DNA of 64,000 bases, taken from Halobacterium sp. KA-4 (GTDB lineage: Archaea > Halobacteriota > Halobacteria > Halobacteriales > Halobacteriaceae). Under the pieces are notes generated by a model. It was not told the origin of the DNA. It searched no databases and saw only the letters and a list, made by a program, of their open reading frames with translations. This document shows, piece after piece, positions 8,554-16,818 of the stretch; the first letter of the stretch is position 1; the number at the start of each line of letters is the position of its first letter. A program made the translations under genes and the position numbers. The stretch is taken from contig NZ_JAJJZG010000016.1 in assembly GCF_021028995.1 (NCBI RefSeq), forward strand, positions 1 through 64,000, written 5' to 3'.

Positions 8554-11500
8554 TTAGCTAGAGGTGGGAATCTGCGTGTTATCCTGGTAGAACTCGATCA
8601 GTTCGAGGAGTTCGAACGAGGTAACCTGGTCGTTCTGGTAGTCGTCGATCGAATTCAGCAACTCGAAGCTATCCAGTTCGCCGTTATCGTCGGCGTCGTA
8701 CTGGGCCGCGAGCTCCTCAGTCGGCGTCAGCGCAGTCTCACTGACCGTGATGTTCGCGGAGTCCGTTGCGAGTTCCGCGTCATCAGAGGCTGCGTGCACC
8801 GCTGCGGTCAGCGTCGTGTTCGCCGTGAGGTTCTGACCGAGATCAACCGTGAGACTGGTCTGCTCCTCACTCGCGTTGAACACCTGCGTGTCGACGGAGT
8901 CGATGCCCGAACCGTGGACATCGACGTAGTAGTCAACACTGGCGTTCACGGATGCGACCGTCACCGTCGAGGTGCCGTTCTGGACCGTCTGGTCGTTGAA
9001 CGTCACCGAGCCGGTCGGTGCCGCTTCCGGCGTCACCGTCAGCGTCGTGCTGCCGGTGTTGCCGGCAACCGTTGCGTTGATTATCGACGTGCCGTTCGCT
9101 TGGGCCGTCGCGAGTGCCGTTGCAACACCGGAGGTGTTGGTGGCGCCGTCTGCGTTGCTGATCGTTGCAACCGTCGTGTTGTTCGAAGTGATCGAGCCAA
9201 CGTTCAGGCGCGGCACTTCGATCGTGGTTCCGCTGTCTGTCTGGGCGACAGCGTGGACTGCAACGTCAGTGTCTGCAGCGACCGACGACTCGTTGAGCGT
9301 GACGCTCGTCTGAGTCGGGCGGTCGAAGAACGTCGCCGTACCGGTGTCTGCCGAGACAGCGTTGACACCACTGCCAGCGCTGTCAGGCGTGACCGTTACG
9401 TCGATGTCCTCTGCCGTGCCGTCCTGCAGGAAGATGTAGAAGTCCCCTGCCTGACCGGCGTCGTCGCCGTGGACGTAGTTGTACCGACCATCGTCGTCGG
9501 AATCGCCAAGTATGTTACCGCTAGCCTGACCGTTGTCGGTGATGTCGTAGTCGACTTCGGCGGCAGCGAGTTCCGCGCTGCCGGTGAGGCTGATGCCAAC
9601 GTCGACGTTACGGTTCTGGACGAGGTTGCCGCCGCTGTCCTCGATACGGACGCGGACGGCTGCAACTTCGTTCTCGTCAACGCCGGGGCCGGTTTGGCGC
9701 AGGGCGTTGTCGACAGTCGAGACGTTGAGCTGGCTCGCTTTGCCAGCGGTCACCGTGTAGGTGATGTTGACGCTCTGGCCGTTGTCGGTCGAGGCGTTGA
9801 CGATGTACTCGCCAATCGAATCACCGGCGGTGAACTCGAAGTCGGCCACGCCATTCGAGGCCGTCGTCACCGAGGTGGTGTTGAGCGACTGACCGCTTGC
9901 GCCGTCAGGCGTCTTCACGATCTCGAGGCTAACCGGAGCGGCGCCGAACGCTCCAGCGCCGTCCTCAACGTAGACGGAGCTGAAGAACGTCGAGCCGACC
10001 GTACCGGTATCGGTTGCTTCGTGGGTCCCGGTTGCCCCGTAGTCAGCACCGGCGTCATCATCGCGGTTAAGCGTGCCCTTGTTACCCTGTTCGTCGCCTT
10101 CGTCAGCTTCGACGTCATCGCTGGCGAAGGAAGCGTCACCGTAGACTCCGCCGGGTTCGTCACCTTGCGTGATGATGAACTGGTCGAAGTTCGTCGTGAC
10201 GTCGCTGTCGCCGGTGTTCGTGGTGACGCTCAGCGTGGTGTTCGAGGCACCCGACGTGCCGTTGAGGAACACCTGATCGATGCGGATGGATTCACCAGCA
10301 TCGAGGCCGTCGCCTGCATCGGAGTGAAGCCCAATAGCGAGGGTGTCCTCCGTTACCGTGGTGTTTTGAACGTCAACAGTATCCGATTCTGTGGTGTCAG
10401 CGAACATCGTTTCGCCGCCATCTCCACCAGCAGTGCCGGGTGCTTCGAACGCTTTGCTGGTGTCGAAGGTTACGCCCGTACCGCTTTCGAGCGTGATATT
10501 AACGTAGGTGTTCGCAGCAGCCTGCGTGCTGGAATCACCGTTGATGTCGATGGCATCATCGGCAATGCCATCAGAACCGACTTCGAAGCCGGTCCGACCG
10601 TCGTTGTCGATCGGCATCGTAGCGTTGTCCCCTTCGGCGTTGTTGAAGGCGACATTCGGCTTCTGATACTGGATGTTGTACGTCGAGTCCGTCTCGTTGG
10701 ATGTTGCTGTGACGTCCGGGCTATCCGTTCCAGCCTGGGTCGTCGAGATAACGTGCACGTCCGTTGCATCGGCGAGGTCGCTGGACGCGTTCAGATACAC
10801 GTCATCGAGCAGCAGCCGCTCGTTCTCCGCGGTTGCAGATCCATCCTCATCGACGAGGGAGACCTCGATCGAGTGCTCGTGAATCGTGACATCACCGACA
10901 TCAACGTCACCGGTGACTTGAGCATCGATATTCTTGCTGTCGTCTCCATCGTTATCGCCTGCATCGTAGTCCCCGTTCAGCTCGGGCGATGCATCACGAG
11001 AGGTGTCGAAGGTGACATCGCTGTTGTTCAGCGTGAGCGTCACATTCGTCCCAGCAACCATCTGGCCACCGGAGGTATCAGTGACACTCACCGCGTTGTC
11101 AGTGCCAGCTGTGGTACCACCGCTAGTACCAACTGTGTCGCTCTCGGTGACGATCTGGCCGTTCAGGCCGACCGTCTGCGTGACTGGACCAGCGTTGCCA
11201 AGGACAACTTTGGGCTTCTTGACGGTGACCGTGGTGTCCGGTGCCGTCTGTTCGGCCGTCACAGGTCCGGTTGAGTCAAGGGTCTCAGTCTCAACGTTGA
11301 AGAGCGCGCCACTGCTGGCCGTGCCCGTCGCGTTGATACTGAGAGCGCTTCCGTCAATCGTCAGCGTGTCACCAGCGGTGAAGTTCGCGGTCACCGGGAT
11401 GGTGATTTCGGATTCGGTCAGCGAGATTTCGCCATCAGTGTCGTCAACCTTCACCGTGCCGGAGTCGACGCCACTGTCAGCGACGATGTTGTCGCCGCCC

Positions 11501-13563
11501 TCTGCAGGGTCAACGCTCGTATCGAACGTGATGCCGTTCGATTCGTTGGCGTGGATGACGATGTTCGTCTGGTTCGCGATCTGATTGTCGACCGTGGCGG
11601 TCGTCACAGTCAGATCATTACCCTCACCAAGCGTGGAGGTCCCGCCAGCAGCGACCGACGGAGAACCTGCCAGCTGCGTGCCGGGCTTGTACGTGGTCAG
11701 CAGACCACTGTTGAAGTTGCCAGTCGCATAGTCAACTTCGATGTCGAGCTCTTGGCCGCCCTGACTCGCAGCGACGTCAGGTGCGGTGTCAACAACGAGA
11801 CCACTCACGCGCAGCGTCTGCCCGGACTCCGAGGAGCCGCTATGGCTGATGCGGAGCGTGTTCTCGTCGACAATCGTCGTCCCAGTAACTGCCAGGTTGC
11901 CACTCGTCGTGGTGACCAGCAGGTCCGTCTGAGACTCGTTGATCGTGACGCCATCCGGCAGGTTCAGGATCGTCCGCTCTGCGAGCGGGCTATCGCCACC
12001 GGAGATGTCCTTGACCTTGATCAGGCCAAGCTCCTGGGAGTGACTGCCAGCCAGCACGCTCTCAGTATCCGCGCTACTGATGGACGTACTGATCTCGTTG
12101 TTCGAGTCACCCGCCAGCGAGAAGCCGGACGGATACTGCAGCGTCGCCGGGGTATCAACCGGATCCGTATTCACGAAGGACCCGTCCGCCGAAATGGCGT
12201 CCGTACCGATGTCCCCGTCAGCAATATCGTTGTTTGTACTGACGGTCGTCTGTGCGGCAGGCCCGGACGGTGTCAGTTCACTGTCGAGGGCCGTTGCACC
12301 GATACCGTTGTTGTCGATATAGGTCAGCTCGTCAACAAAGTTGCCAGACGGTTCGACTGACTCCGAGAATGTGACCTGAACGGCATCAGCACCACTCCGC
12401 TTAGCAGACAGGAGCACCGGCTCGGCACTATCGGAAGCAATTACCGTCGAGTCGATGGACGGCCCAGTAGCGCCACTTTCGTCCGAGAGTGTTCCGGCAA
12501 GAGCGGTGACCTGTGGCTTGACGCTCGTGTCCCCGCTGGGGAGACCACTAACTTCCAAGGTCACAACCTTGTCATCCGTACCCGTCAAGACCGAGTCGAC
12601 AGTTGCGGACGGGTTCGAGACCGAGAAGTCGGAGGCATCAACCGTACCTTCGTCGATTTGGCCGTTGAAGGTCACGTCGATCTGATCAACAGTACCGTCA
12701 CTGTTCGAGTCAACGGTGGATGCCGACGCAAGCGACGTAGCACTCAGTGTCGACGTGCTAAGTCCAACCTCGATCGGGCCTGCCAGAATGTTCCCGTGGG
12801 GGTCACCGATTTCGCTCGGATCCGTACTGTCCCCCTCGTTGTCGAAGTGAATCGCGTCGTTGTTCAGGTCACTCGTCGTAATATCCTGATTCGTCTGTGC
12901 GACGACCGTACTGTCCGGCGTGTCTGCCGTGAAGGACGAACTCGAGAAGCCGCTCACGCCCTGGCCGTCTCCGTCGACGTATTCAACGTCGTCCTGAGCA
13001 ACTTGGGCGTCCTCATTCCCGTCATCGCCATTAACGTCGTCCTGCACGGGCTCGGAGAACGTGAACGTCAGCCACTCAGCACCAGTCTGTTCGACTGAAG
13101 TGACAATCGGAGACGCGCCGTCCGTTGCAGCGGCGACCTGTTCTCCATCCGCTAACTCTGTTCCACCGGAGTTCGTAGCAATCTCCGCTACCTCAGGCGT
13201 TACACTCTGGTCGTAGCTGACTGACGGAGTTGCGTCTGTGTCAGCGGAGCCACCTTCAACCAGAGTGAGCTCCAGAGTTCCAGTTCCTGTAGCAGCATAA
13301 TCACCGTCTGCGATGGTATAATCACTAACGCTGAGACCGGGGAGTGCATCATTTGCATTCCCGTCTGTGATATCCATCGACTCGTCAAACGTCAGTGTCA
13401 GCTGATCGATTTGACCGTTATTATTGGTATCGGCAGTTGTAGCGTCCGTCGTAGTATTCGCCGCGGCGGCGGTGCCGGTGAAGGCAACGCCGGCTGCGAA
13501 GACGGAGCCGATCATCAGTGCGGTCAGGAAGACCGCGCGGAGTTTCTCGCTCGTACTACTCAT
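8554..13563 (-). CDS. Giant exported adhesin/surface protein with dockerin-like tail
   Basis: 1669 residues with a haloarchaeal surface-glycoprotein signal (KLRAVFLTALMIGSVFAAG, then TAAAA). The body is a string of Ig-like/beta modules. Near the N-terminus, two modules open with a small DxNxDG-type loop before the strand (DTNNNGQIDQLTLTFDES at ~44; DSNSDGTVDQIDVTFNG near 285). Each alternates with a module of the form VTFSExVxxxG. Later segments (~650-1250) are Asp-rich with TFDTSxxxxP repeats, and Big-like domains lie at ~1250-1560. It ends with YDADDNGELDSFELLNSI and SFELLELIEFYQ, the same dockerin-like module as in 3845, 5482 and 21697. There is no PGF-CTERM signal, so it may be held to the cell by a partner. 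Only ~75 bp separates it from the ribbon-helix-helix gene upstream. Confidence 0.8.
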   Translation of the reverse strand: MSSTSEKLRAVFLTALMIGSVFAAGVAFTGTAAAANTTTDATTADTNNNGQIDQLTLTFDESMDITDGNANDALPGLSVSDYTIADGDYAATGTGTLELTLVEGGSADTDATPSVSYDQSVTPEVAEIATNSGGTELADGEQVAAATDGASPIVTSVEQTGAEWLTFTFSEPVQDDVNGDDGNEDAQVAQDDVEYVDGDGQGVSGFSSSSFTADTPDSTVVAQTNQDITTSDLNNDAIHFDNEGDSTDPSEIGDPHGNILAGPIEVGLSTSTLSATSLASASTVDSNSDGTVDQIDVTFNGQIDEGTVDASDFSVSNPSATVDSVLTGTDDKVVTLEVSGLPSGDTSVKPQVTALAGTLSDESGATGPSIDSTVIASDSAEPVLLSAKRSGADAVQVTFSESVEPSGNFVDELTYIDNNGIGATALDSELTPSGPAAQTTVSTNNDIADGDIGTDAISADGSFVNTDPVDTPATLQYPSGFSLAGDSNNEISTSISSADTESVLAGSHSQELGLIKVKDISGGDSPLAERTILNLPDGVTINESQTDLLVTTTSGNLAVTGTTIVDENTLRISHSGSSESGQTLRVSGLVVDTAPDVAASQGGQELDIEVDYATGNFNSGLLTTYKPGTQLAGSPSVAAGGTSTLGEGNDLTVTTATVDNQIANQTNIVIHANESNGITFDTSVDPAEGGDNIVADSGVDSGTVKVDDTDGEISLTESEITIPVTANFTAGDTLTIDGSALSINATGTASSGALFNVETETLDSTGPVTAEQTAPDTTVTVKKPKVVLGNAGPVTQTVGLNGQIVTESDTVGTSGGTTAGTDNAVSVTDTSGGQMVAGTNVTLTLNNSDVTFDTSRDASPELNGDYDAGDNDGDDSKNIDAQVTGDVDVGDVTIHEHSIEVSLVDEDGSATAENERLLLDDVYLNASSDLADATDVHVISTTQAGTDSPDVTATSNETDSTYNIQYQKPNVAFNNAEGDNATMPIDNDGRTGFEVGSDGIADDAIDINGDSSTQAAANTYVNITLESGTGVTFDTSKAFEAPGTAGGDGGETMFADTTESDTVDVQNTTVTEDTLAIGLHSDAGDGLDAGESIRIDQVFLNGTSGASNTTLSVTTNTGDSDVTTNFDQFIITQGDEPGGVYGDASFASDDVEADEGDEQGNKGTLNRDDDAGADYGATGTHEATDTGTVGSTFFSSVYVEDGAGAFGAAPVSLEIVKTPDGASGQSLNTTSVTTASNGVADFEFTAGDSIGEYIVNASTDNGQSVNITYTVTAGKASQLNVSTVDNALRQTGPGVDENEVAAVRVRIEDSGGNLVQNRNVDVGISLTGSAELAAAEVDYDITDNGQASGNILGDSDDDGRYNYVHGDDAGQAGDFYIFLQDGTAEDIDVTVTPDSAGSGVNAVSADTGTATFFDRPTQTSVTLNESSVAADTDVAVHAVAQTDSGTTIEVPRLNVGSITSNNTTVATISNADGATNTSGVATALATAQANGTSIINATVAGNTGSTTLTVTPEAAPTGSVTFNDQTVQNGTSTVTVASVNASVDYYVDVHGSGIDSVDTQVFNASEEQTSLTVDLGQNLTANTTLTAAVHAASDDAELATDSANITVSETALTPTEELAAQYDADDNGELDSFELLNSIDDYQNDQVTSFELLELIEFYQDNTQIPTSS

Positions 13564-13638
13564 AGTAGGCGATCACCTCCAAGATAATTGTGTGTCGGTA
13601 CGCCAGTCGGTGTGGCATAGCTGCCACGACTGGATTCG

Positions 13639-13842
13639 CTAGTTGTCATTTGTGGAATTGTCGTTGTTTGCGAGGCCGTAGTAGTCTTCGAGCACGACTT
13701 CGAGTTGCTCGGAGATCTTCCGGTCCTCGCGGACTGCGTTGGCGCGGAGTTCGCGCCAAACCGCTTCGTCGACTTCGATCGACGTACGGATTTTCGATTG
13801 CGCTTCATCATCGTCTTCTGTGCTGTTCATGTCGACACTCAT
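13639..13842 (-). CDS. Small ribbon-helix-helix-like protein
   Basis: 67 residues from the ATG at 13842 (longer upstream extension rejected as low-complexity junk). It reads IRTSIEVDEAVWRELRANAV, REDRKISEQLEVVLEDYY, which has the strand-helix-helix pattern of MetJ/Arc/CopG DNA-binding proteins, with acidic termini. It sits immediately upstream of, and codirectional with, the giant surface protein gene at 8554-13563, so it could be cotranscribed with or regulate it. No toxin partner is adjacent. Confidence 0.6.
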   Translation of the reverse strand: MSVDMNSTEDDDEAQSKIRTSIEVDEAVWRELRANAVREDRKISEQLEVVLEDYYGLANNDNSTNDN

Positions 13843-14460
13843 GGCGGGTGGCGTCCAATCACGGGTGGACGGTACCCACCGGGTGTGTCTGGTTCGACAT
13901 TTGGTGCTACCGCATTCGCACCCATCTTCCCGGGTAGTAAAAAACCTTGCCCAAACCGCAGGGAGTTGGGTGGGCGTCCCGACACCCACTACTTGGGACG
14001 GGTTGGTTGGTGTGGTATCCGGATATCTTCGGAAGTGGGCGTAGCACGGTATGTATCGTGGTTTTCGTGAATTACCTGACGTGTTCAGCCAGGTATTGTG
14101 GGTAGGTAGCATACACCACGTGAGTGTGGTGATACTTACCGGTAAGTTCCGGGACAGCGCGTGGTGCTAGACGGGCGCGCACCACTCAAGACGGTGGGAG
14201 ATCACTCCCCCTGGGGGTAGTCCCTGATCGAATCTGTGTTCGCACGCGCACGCAAGAAAATAACTACTATGTACTATGCAACTACAGAGCGATCAGGAGG
14301 GTGTTGCCGGATAGGGGGTTCCTCGAAGCCCCCAGTGGCGGGTATGTCATTCGATGGCGAGACCCGGCAACACGAGGGCATACTGCGATCGGCTTGGTTA
14401 TATTCTTTTTGGCAGTGGTAACACCCCACACGCTATCACGGCTAGCGAACAACAGGGTCG
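13843..14460. other. Intergenic region with palindromes
   Basis: No gene was found in these ~620 bases. They contain CACCACGTGAGTGTGGTG (a 6-bp stem with a 6-base loop, ~14113-14130) and the perfect 12-mer palindrome CTTACCGGTAAG (14134-14145), possible protein-binding sites. A long minus-strand open frame across 14282-14524 has no protein-like composition and was not called. Confidence 0.35.
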
Positions 14461-14568
14461 TTAGCCGGTCGCGTAGATGAAGAGAACACCCCCACCAGCA
14501 AGCAGGAGAACCGTGAGCGTGCAAACGAGGGTGTAGGCGAGGAGGCGACGCTGCCCTCTACTCAACAT
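14461..14568 (-). CDS. Tiny single-span membrane protein
   Basis: 35 residues, MLSRGQRRLLAYTLVCTLTV then LLLAGGGVLFIYATG. A basic cytosolic start precedes one hydrophobic helix filling the rest. The coding strand has haloarchaeal third-position GC bias. Small one-helix proteins of this kind are common in haloarchaea, but no family could be recognised and nothing nearby fixes a role. Confidence 0.4.
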   Translation of the reverse strand: MLSRGQRRLLAYTLVCTLTVLLLAGGGVLFIYATG

Positions 14569-14761
14569 TCTGGCCCCTGGACGCCAACTCACCTAATTCG
14601 AGGCGGAGGCCCCACCCGCAAGGAGCGCCGGGGTTCCGCCTCCGGCGGAAGCACGAGCGAGTAGGGTGGGGAGGAAGCCGACTCGGTGTCAATCAGCCGT
14701 CAGACTGTTGCCTGCTGCCCCTCAATCATTAAGTGACTATGCGTGTATATGTGAAAATATC

Positions 14762-15967
14762 GTGGAGTACCGTCGTACTGCTGTTATCAAGCTCGACACG
14801 CCCCAAGGCGCGGATATGCACCTTCGAGAGACTGTCGAGCAGTTCAAATACTGCGCCAACACCGCGAGCGAATGGTGTTGGCACGGCGACGATGGCTACC
14901 ACGTTACATCGAAGGCCAAGGCCGAAGGTGCACTGTACGACCAGCTACGCGAGGACACGGAGTTAACCGCGAATCTCGTCCAGAAAGGGATTCGCCAAGC
15001 CGTCGAAGCCGTCAAAAGCGGCGTCGAACGCCTCAAGAACGACCAAGATACGTCCCGTCCGACCTTCACGGCTGATACCGCCGTCTACGACAAGCGAAGT
15101 GCCACCTTCCACCACGACCATGTTTCGCTGTCAACACCGGACGGACGTATCGAGTGCGACTACATTCTTCCCGACGACACCGACATACCGCCGACAAAGT
15201 ACGTTACAGACGAGGACTACGAGTTTCGGCGGGCAACACTCCATCGACGTGACGGCGACTGGTATCTCCATGCGTCAATGCTCAAAGACGACGACACCCA
15301 CACCACGACCGAGCACAGAACAGTCCTCGGTGTGGATCTCGGTGTGAATCAACTCGCGGTCGCTTCGACCGGGCGGTTCTGGTCGGCAGACGAGTTCAAC
15401 CACTGGAAACAAGAGTACGAAAAGCGGCGAGGCGACCTCCAACAGTGTGGAACGCGAGCGGCACACGACGCGATAGAGGGCGTCAAGCGCAAAGAAGATG
15501 GACGCTTTGAGATATTTCTGCATCGTGTCGCCAACGAAATCGTCGCCGAAGCCCTCTCTCACAACTGTTCGCACATCGTGTTTGAGGACCTGACCAACAT
15601 TCGTGAGAACGTACCAGAAGCGTCGTGGCACCATCTGTGGGCGTTCCGTCGCCTCTACGAGAACGTCGCATACAAAGCCACAGAACAGGGCGTCAAAGCC
15701 GTGCAAGTAGACCCACGCAACACCTCGAAGCGATGTTCGACCTGTGGGTTTACCCACGACAATAACCGCGACGGCGAGGAGTTTGCGTGTCAGGACTGTG
15801 GCTACCAGAACCACGCCGACTACAACGCCGCGAAGAACATCGGCCTCCAGTATCTCCGTCGTCGGCAAAACGCAGACGACGGAGGCGCACCCGTAGACGT
15901 GCGCTTGAATCGCGGGACGCTGAACGTGAGCGGAGAGTACAACCTTCCCGCCTCATCCGAGGCGTAG
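14762..15967 (+). CDS. tnpB: TnpB RNA-guided nuclease (element A)
   Basis: 401 residues from the GTG at 14762. An ATG at 14666 is in frame but adds an unrelated leader that is part of the left end. RuvC-type acidic residues are all present: Asp192 ([11 protein letters not shown]), Glu275 (IVFEDLTNI) and Asp353 (HADYNAAKN). The zinc ribbon has Cys325/328 and Cys343/346. Length and motifs match intact haloarchaeal IS1341-family TnpB, known in other organisms as an omega-RNA-guided DNA endonuclease that helps its element persist. Closest relatives within the window are 57201 and 61641. Confidence 0.85.
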   Translation: MEYRRTAVIKLDTPQGADMHLRETVEQFKYCANTASEWCWHGDDGYHVTSKAKAEGALYDQLREDTELTANLVQKGIRQAVEAVKSGVERLKNDQDTSRPTFTADTAVYDKRSATFHHDHVSLSTPDGRIECDYILPDDTDIPPTKYVTDEDYEFRRATLHRRDGDWYLHASMLKDDDTHTTTEHRTVLGVDLGVNQLAVASTGRFWSADEFNHWKQEYEKRRGDLQQCGTRAAHDAIEGVKRKEDGRFEIFLHRVANEIVAEALSHNCSHIVFEDLTNIRENVPEASWHHLWAFRRLYENVAYKATEQGVKAVQVDPRNTSKRCSTCGFTHDNNRDGEEFACQDCGYQNHADYNAAKNIGLQYLRRRQNADDGGAPVDVRLNRGTLNVSGEYNLPASSEA

Positions 15968-16019
15968 AACGGGAGTCCACGCGAAAGCCCCACCCTCAAC
16001 GAGCGAGCGGAGGGTAGTT
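15880..16019 (+). ncRNA. Predicted omega-RNA / sotRNA at tnpB 3' end (element A)
   Basis: In IS1341/IS605 elements the guide RNA overlaps the tnpB 3' end and runs to the element's right end, with the guide copied from flanking DNA. Halobacterium sotRNAs have this position. Here the last tnpB codons plus the palindromic CCCCACCCTCAACGAGCGAG / GGAGGGTAG region fit. The 5' end is a guess. Confidence 0.45.
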
Positions 16020-16223
16020 TACAGCCTGGGGTGCCCCCACAATGGCGACCGTAAGGGAATGTCGGTTCCTACGAACGAGTGCGGGCGGACGAGCAAAGGG
16101 ATCGCGGCCGGCGAGGAGGGGAGCGAGTGACACTGGGAGACACCAAGCGCCTCAACATCTCTGTGCTCAGTTACAACACGCATCCCTCTCCGTAGGTGGC
16201 GTAGTATGTCCTCGCGCTGAGGA

Positions 16224-16700
16224 ATGTTGAAAGGGCTCCTCGACATATGGGATAGTATGCCACAGGGGTCGAGGGGGAATGAGACGGACCACGAACAGAC
16301 ACCGCCACCACCAGCGGGCGCAAAATCCGGCGAAGAGGACCGCGACAAGGAATCCAAGCAAGCCGGCGATAGCAACGCCAATTCGGGGGATTCTGAGTTG
16401 ACGATGATTATCGCGCGGCCAACCACTCGCAAGCGACTCCAAGAGTGGAAGCGCCAGCATGACTACAACTATGATGAGGCGATCACGCACTTGCTTGATG
16501 CCGCCCCAGACGCCAGCGAGGTCGACCCAGACAACCCAGAGGCCACACTCGCAACCGACACGACGCAGCTAGACGACGAGTATGTGAATATTGCGGCGTC
16601 CGTCGGCGTCCGGAATCGCCTGAAACTCTGGAAGACCTACCACGACTACACGTATGACGAAGCGCTACGCGCGCTTCTCGACACCTACACAGACACCTGA
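16224..16700 (+). CDS. Hypothetical protein with duplicated RxRLxxWKxxHDYxYDEA motif
   Basis: 158 residues (an alternative ATG at 16257 would give 147). A charged, disordered N-terminal third precedes two copies of one helical motif: RKRLQEWKRQHDYNYDEAI at ~70 and RNRLKLWKTYHDYTYDEAL at ~130, each preceded by a short strand and followed by LLD. The pattern strand, basic helix, YDEAxxxLLD resembles ribbon-helix-helix-like antitoxins, so a DNA-binding protein with two such units in one chain is possible. This is an inference. An overlapping minus-strand frame was judged a shadow because it lacks such motifs. Confidence 0.6.
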   Translation: MLKGLLDIWDSMPQGSRGNETDHEQTPPPPAGAKSGEEDRDKESKQAGDSNANSGDSELTMIIARPTTRKRLQEWKRQHDYNYDEAITHLLDAAPDASEVDPDNPEATLATDTTQLDDEYVNIAASVGVRNRLKLWKTYHDYTYDEALRALLDTYTDT

Positions 16701-16818
16701 CGGCCGCCTACCTCTCGGCATCGACGCGCGTCGCTACTTGCTGCCGCTATCAGCGAACGGAGTTCTGGCGGCGCGTAACCAATTGACATCCGCTTTCGCA
16801 TGAATGCGGGTCCAGATG

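Larger units (their letters stand above)
14597..16019 (+). mobile_element. IS1341-type tnpB element A
   Basis: The left end carries a palindromic GC-rich block (GAGGCGGAGGCCCCACCC ... GGGTGGGGAGGAAGCCGAC, 14600-14681). Then come tnpB and a right end AACGGGAGTCCACGCGAAAG followed by CCCCACCCTCAACGAGCGAG, ending near TTTAC at 16019. The same left and right signatures recur at 57064, 60035 and 48299. There is no tnpA, so the element would need a transposase in trans. The left boundary is approximate. Confidence 0.6.

Noticed and set aside
8794-11274. 826-residue open frame on the plus strand
   Set aside because: Antisense of the giant surface protein, with Arg/Val-rich shadow composition typical of the complement of Asp/Thr codons.
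14597-16019. Reading the TnpB proteins as Cas12 effectors of a CRISPR system
   Set aside because: Lengths of ~400 residues, multiple copies with conserved element ends and no arrays fit transposon-encoded TnpB.
16019-16432. 137-residue minus-strand frame opposite 16224-16700
   Set aside because: The plus-strand protein has an internally duplicated motif and normal acidic composition; this frame has neither.
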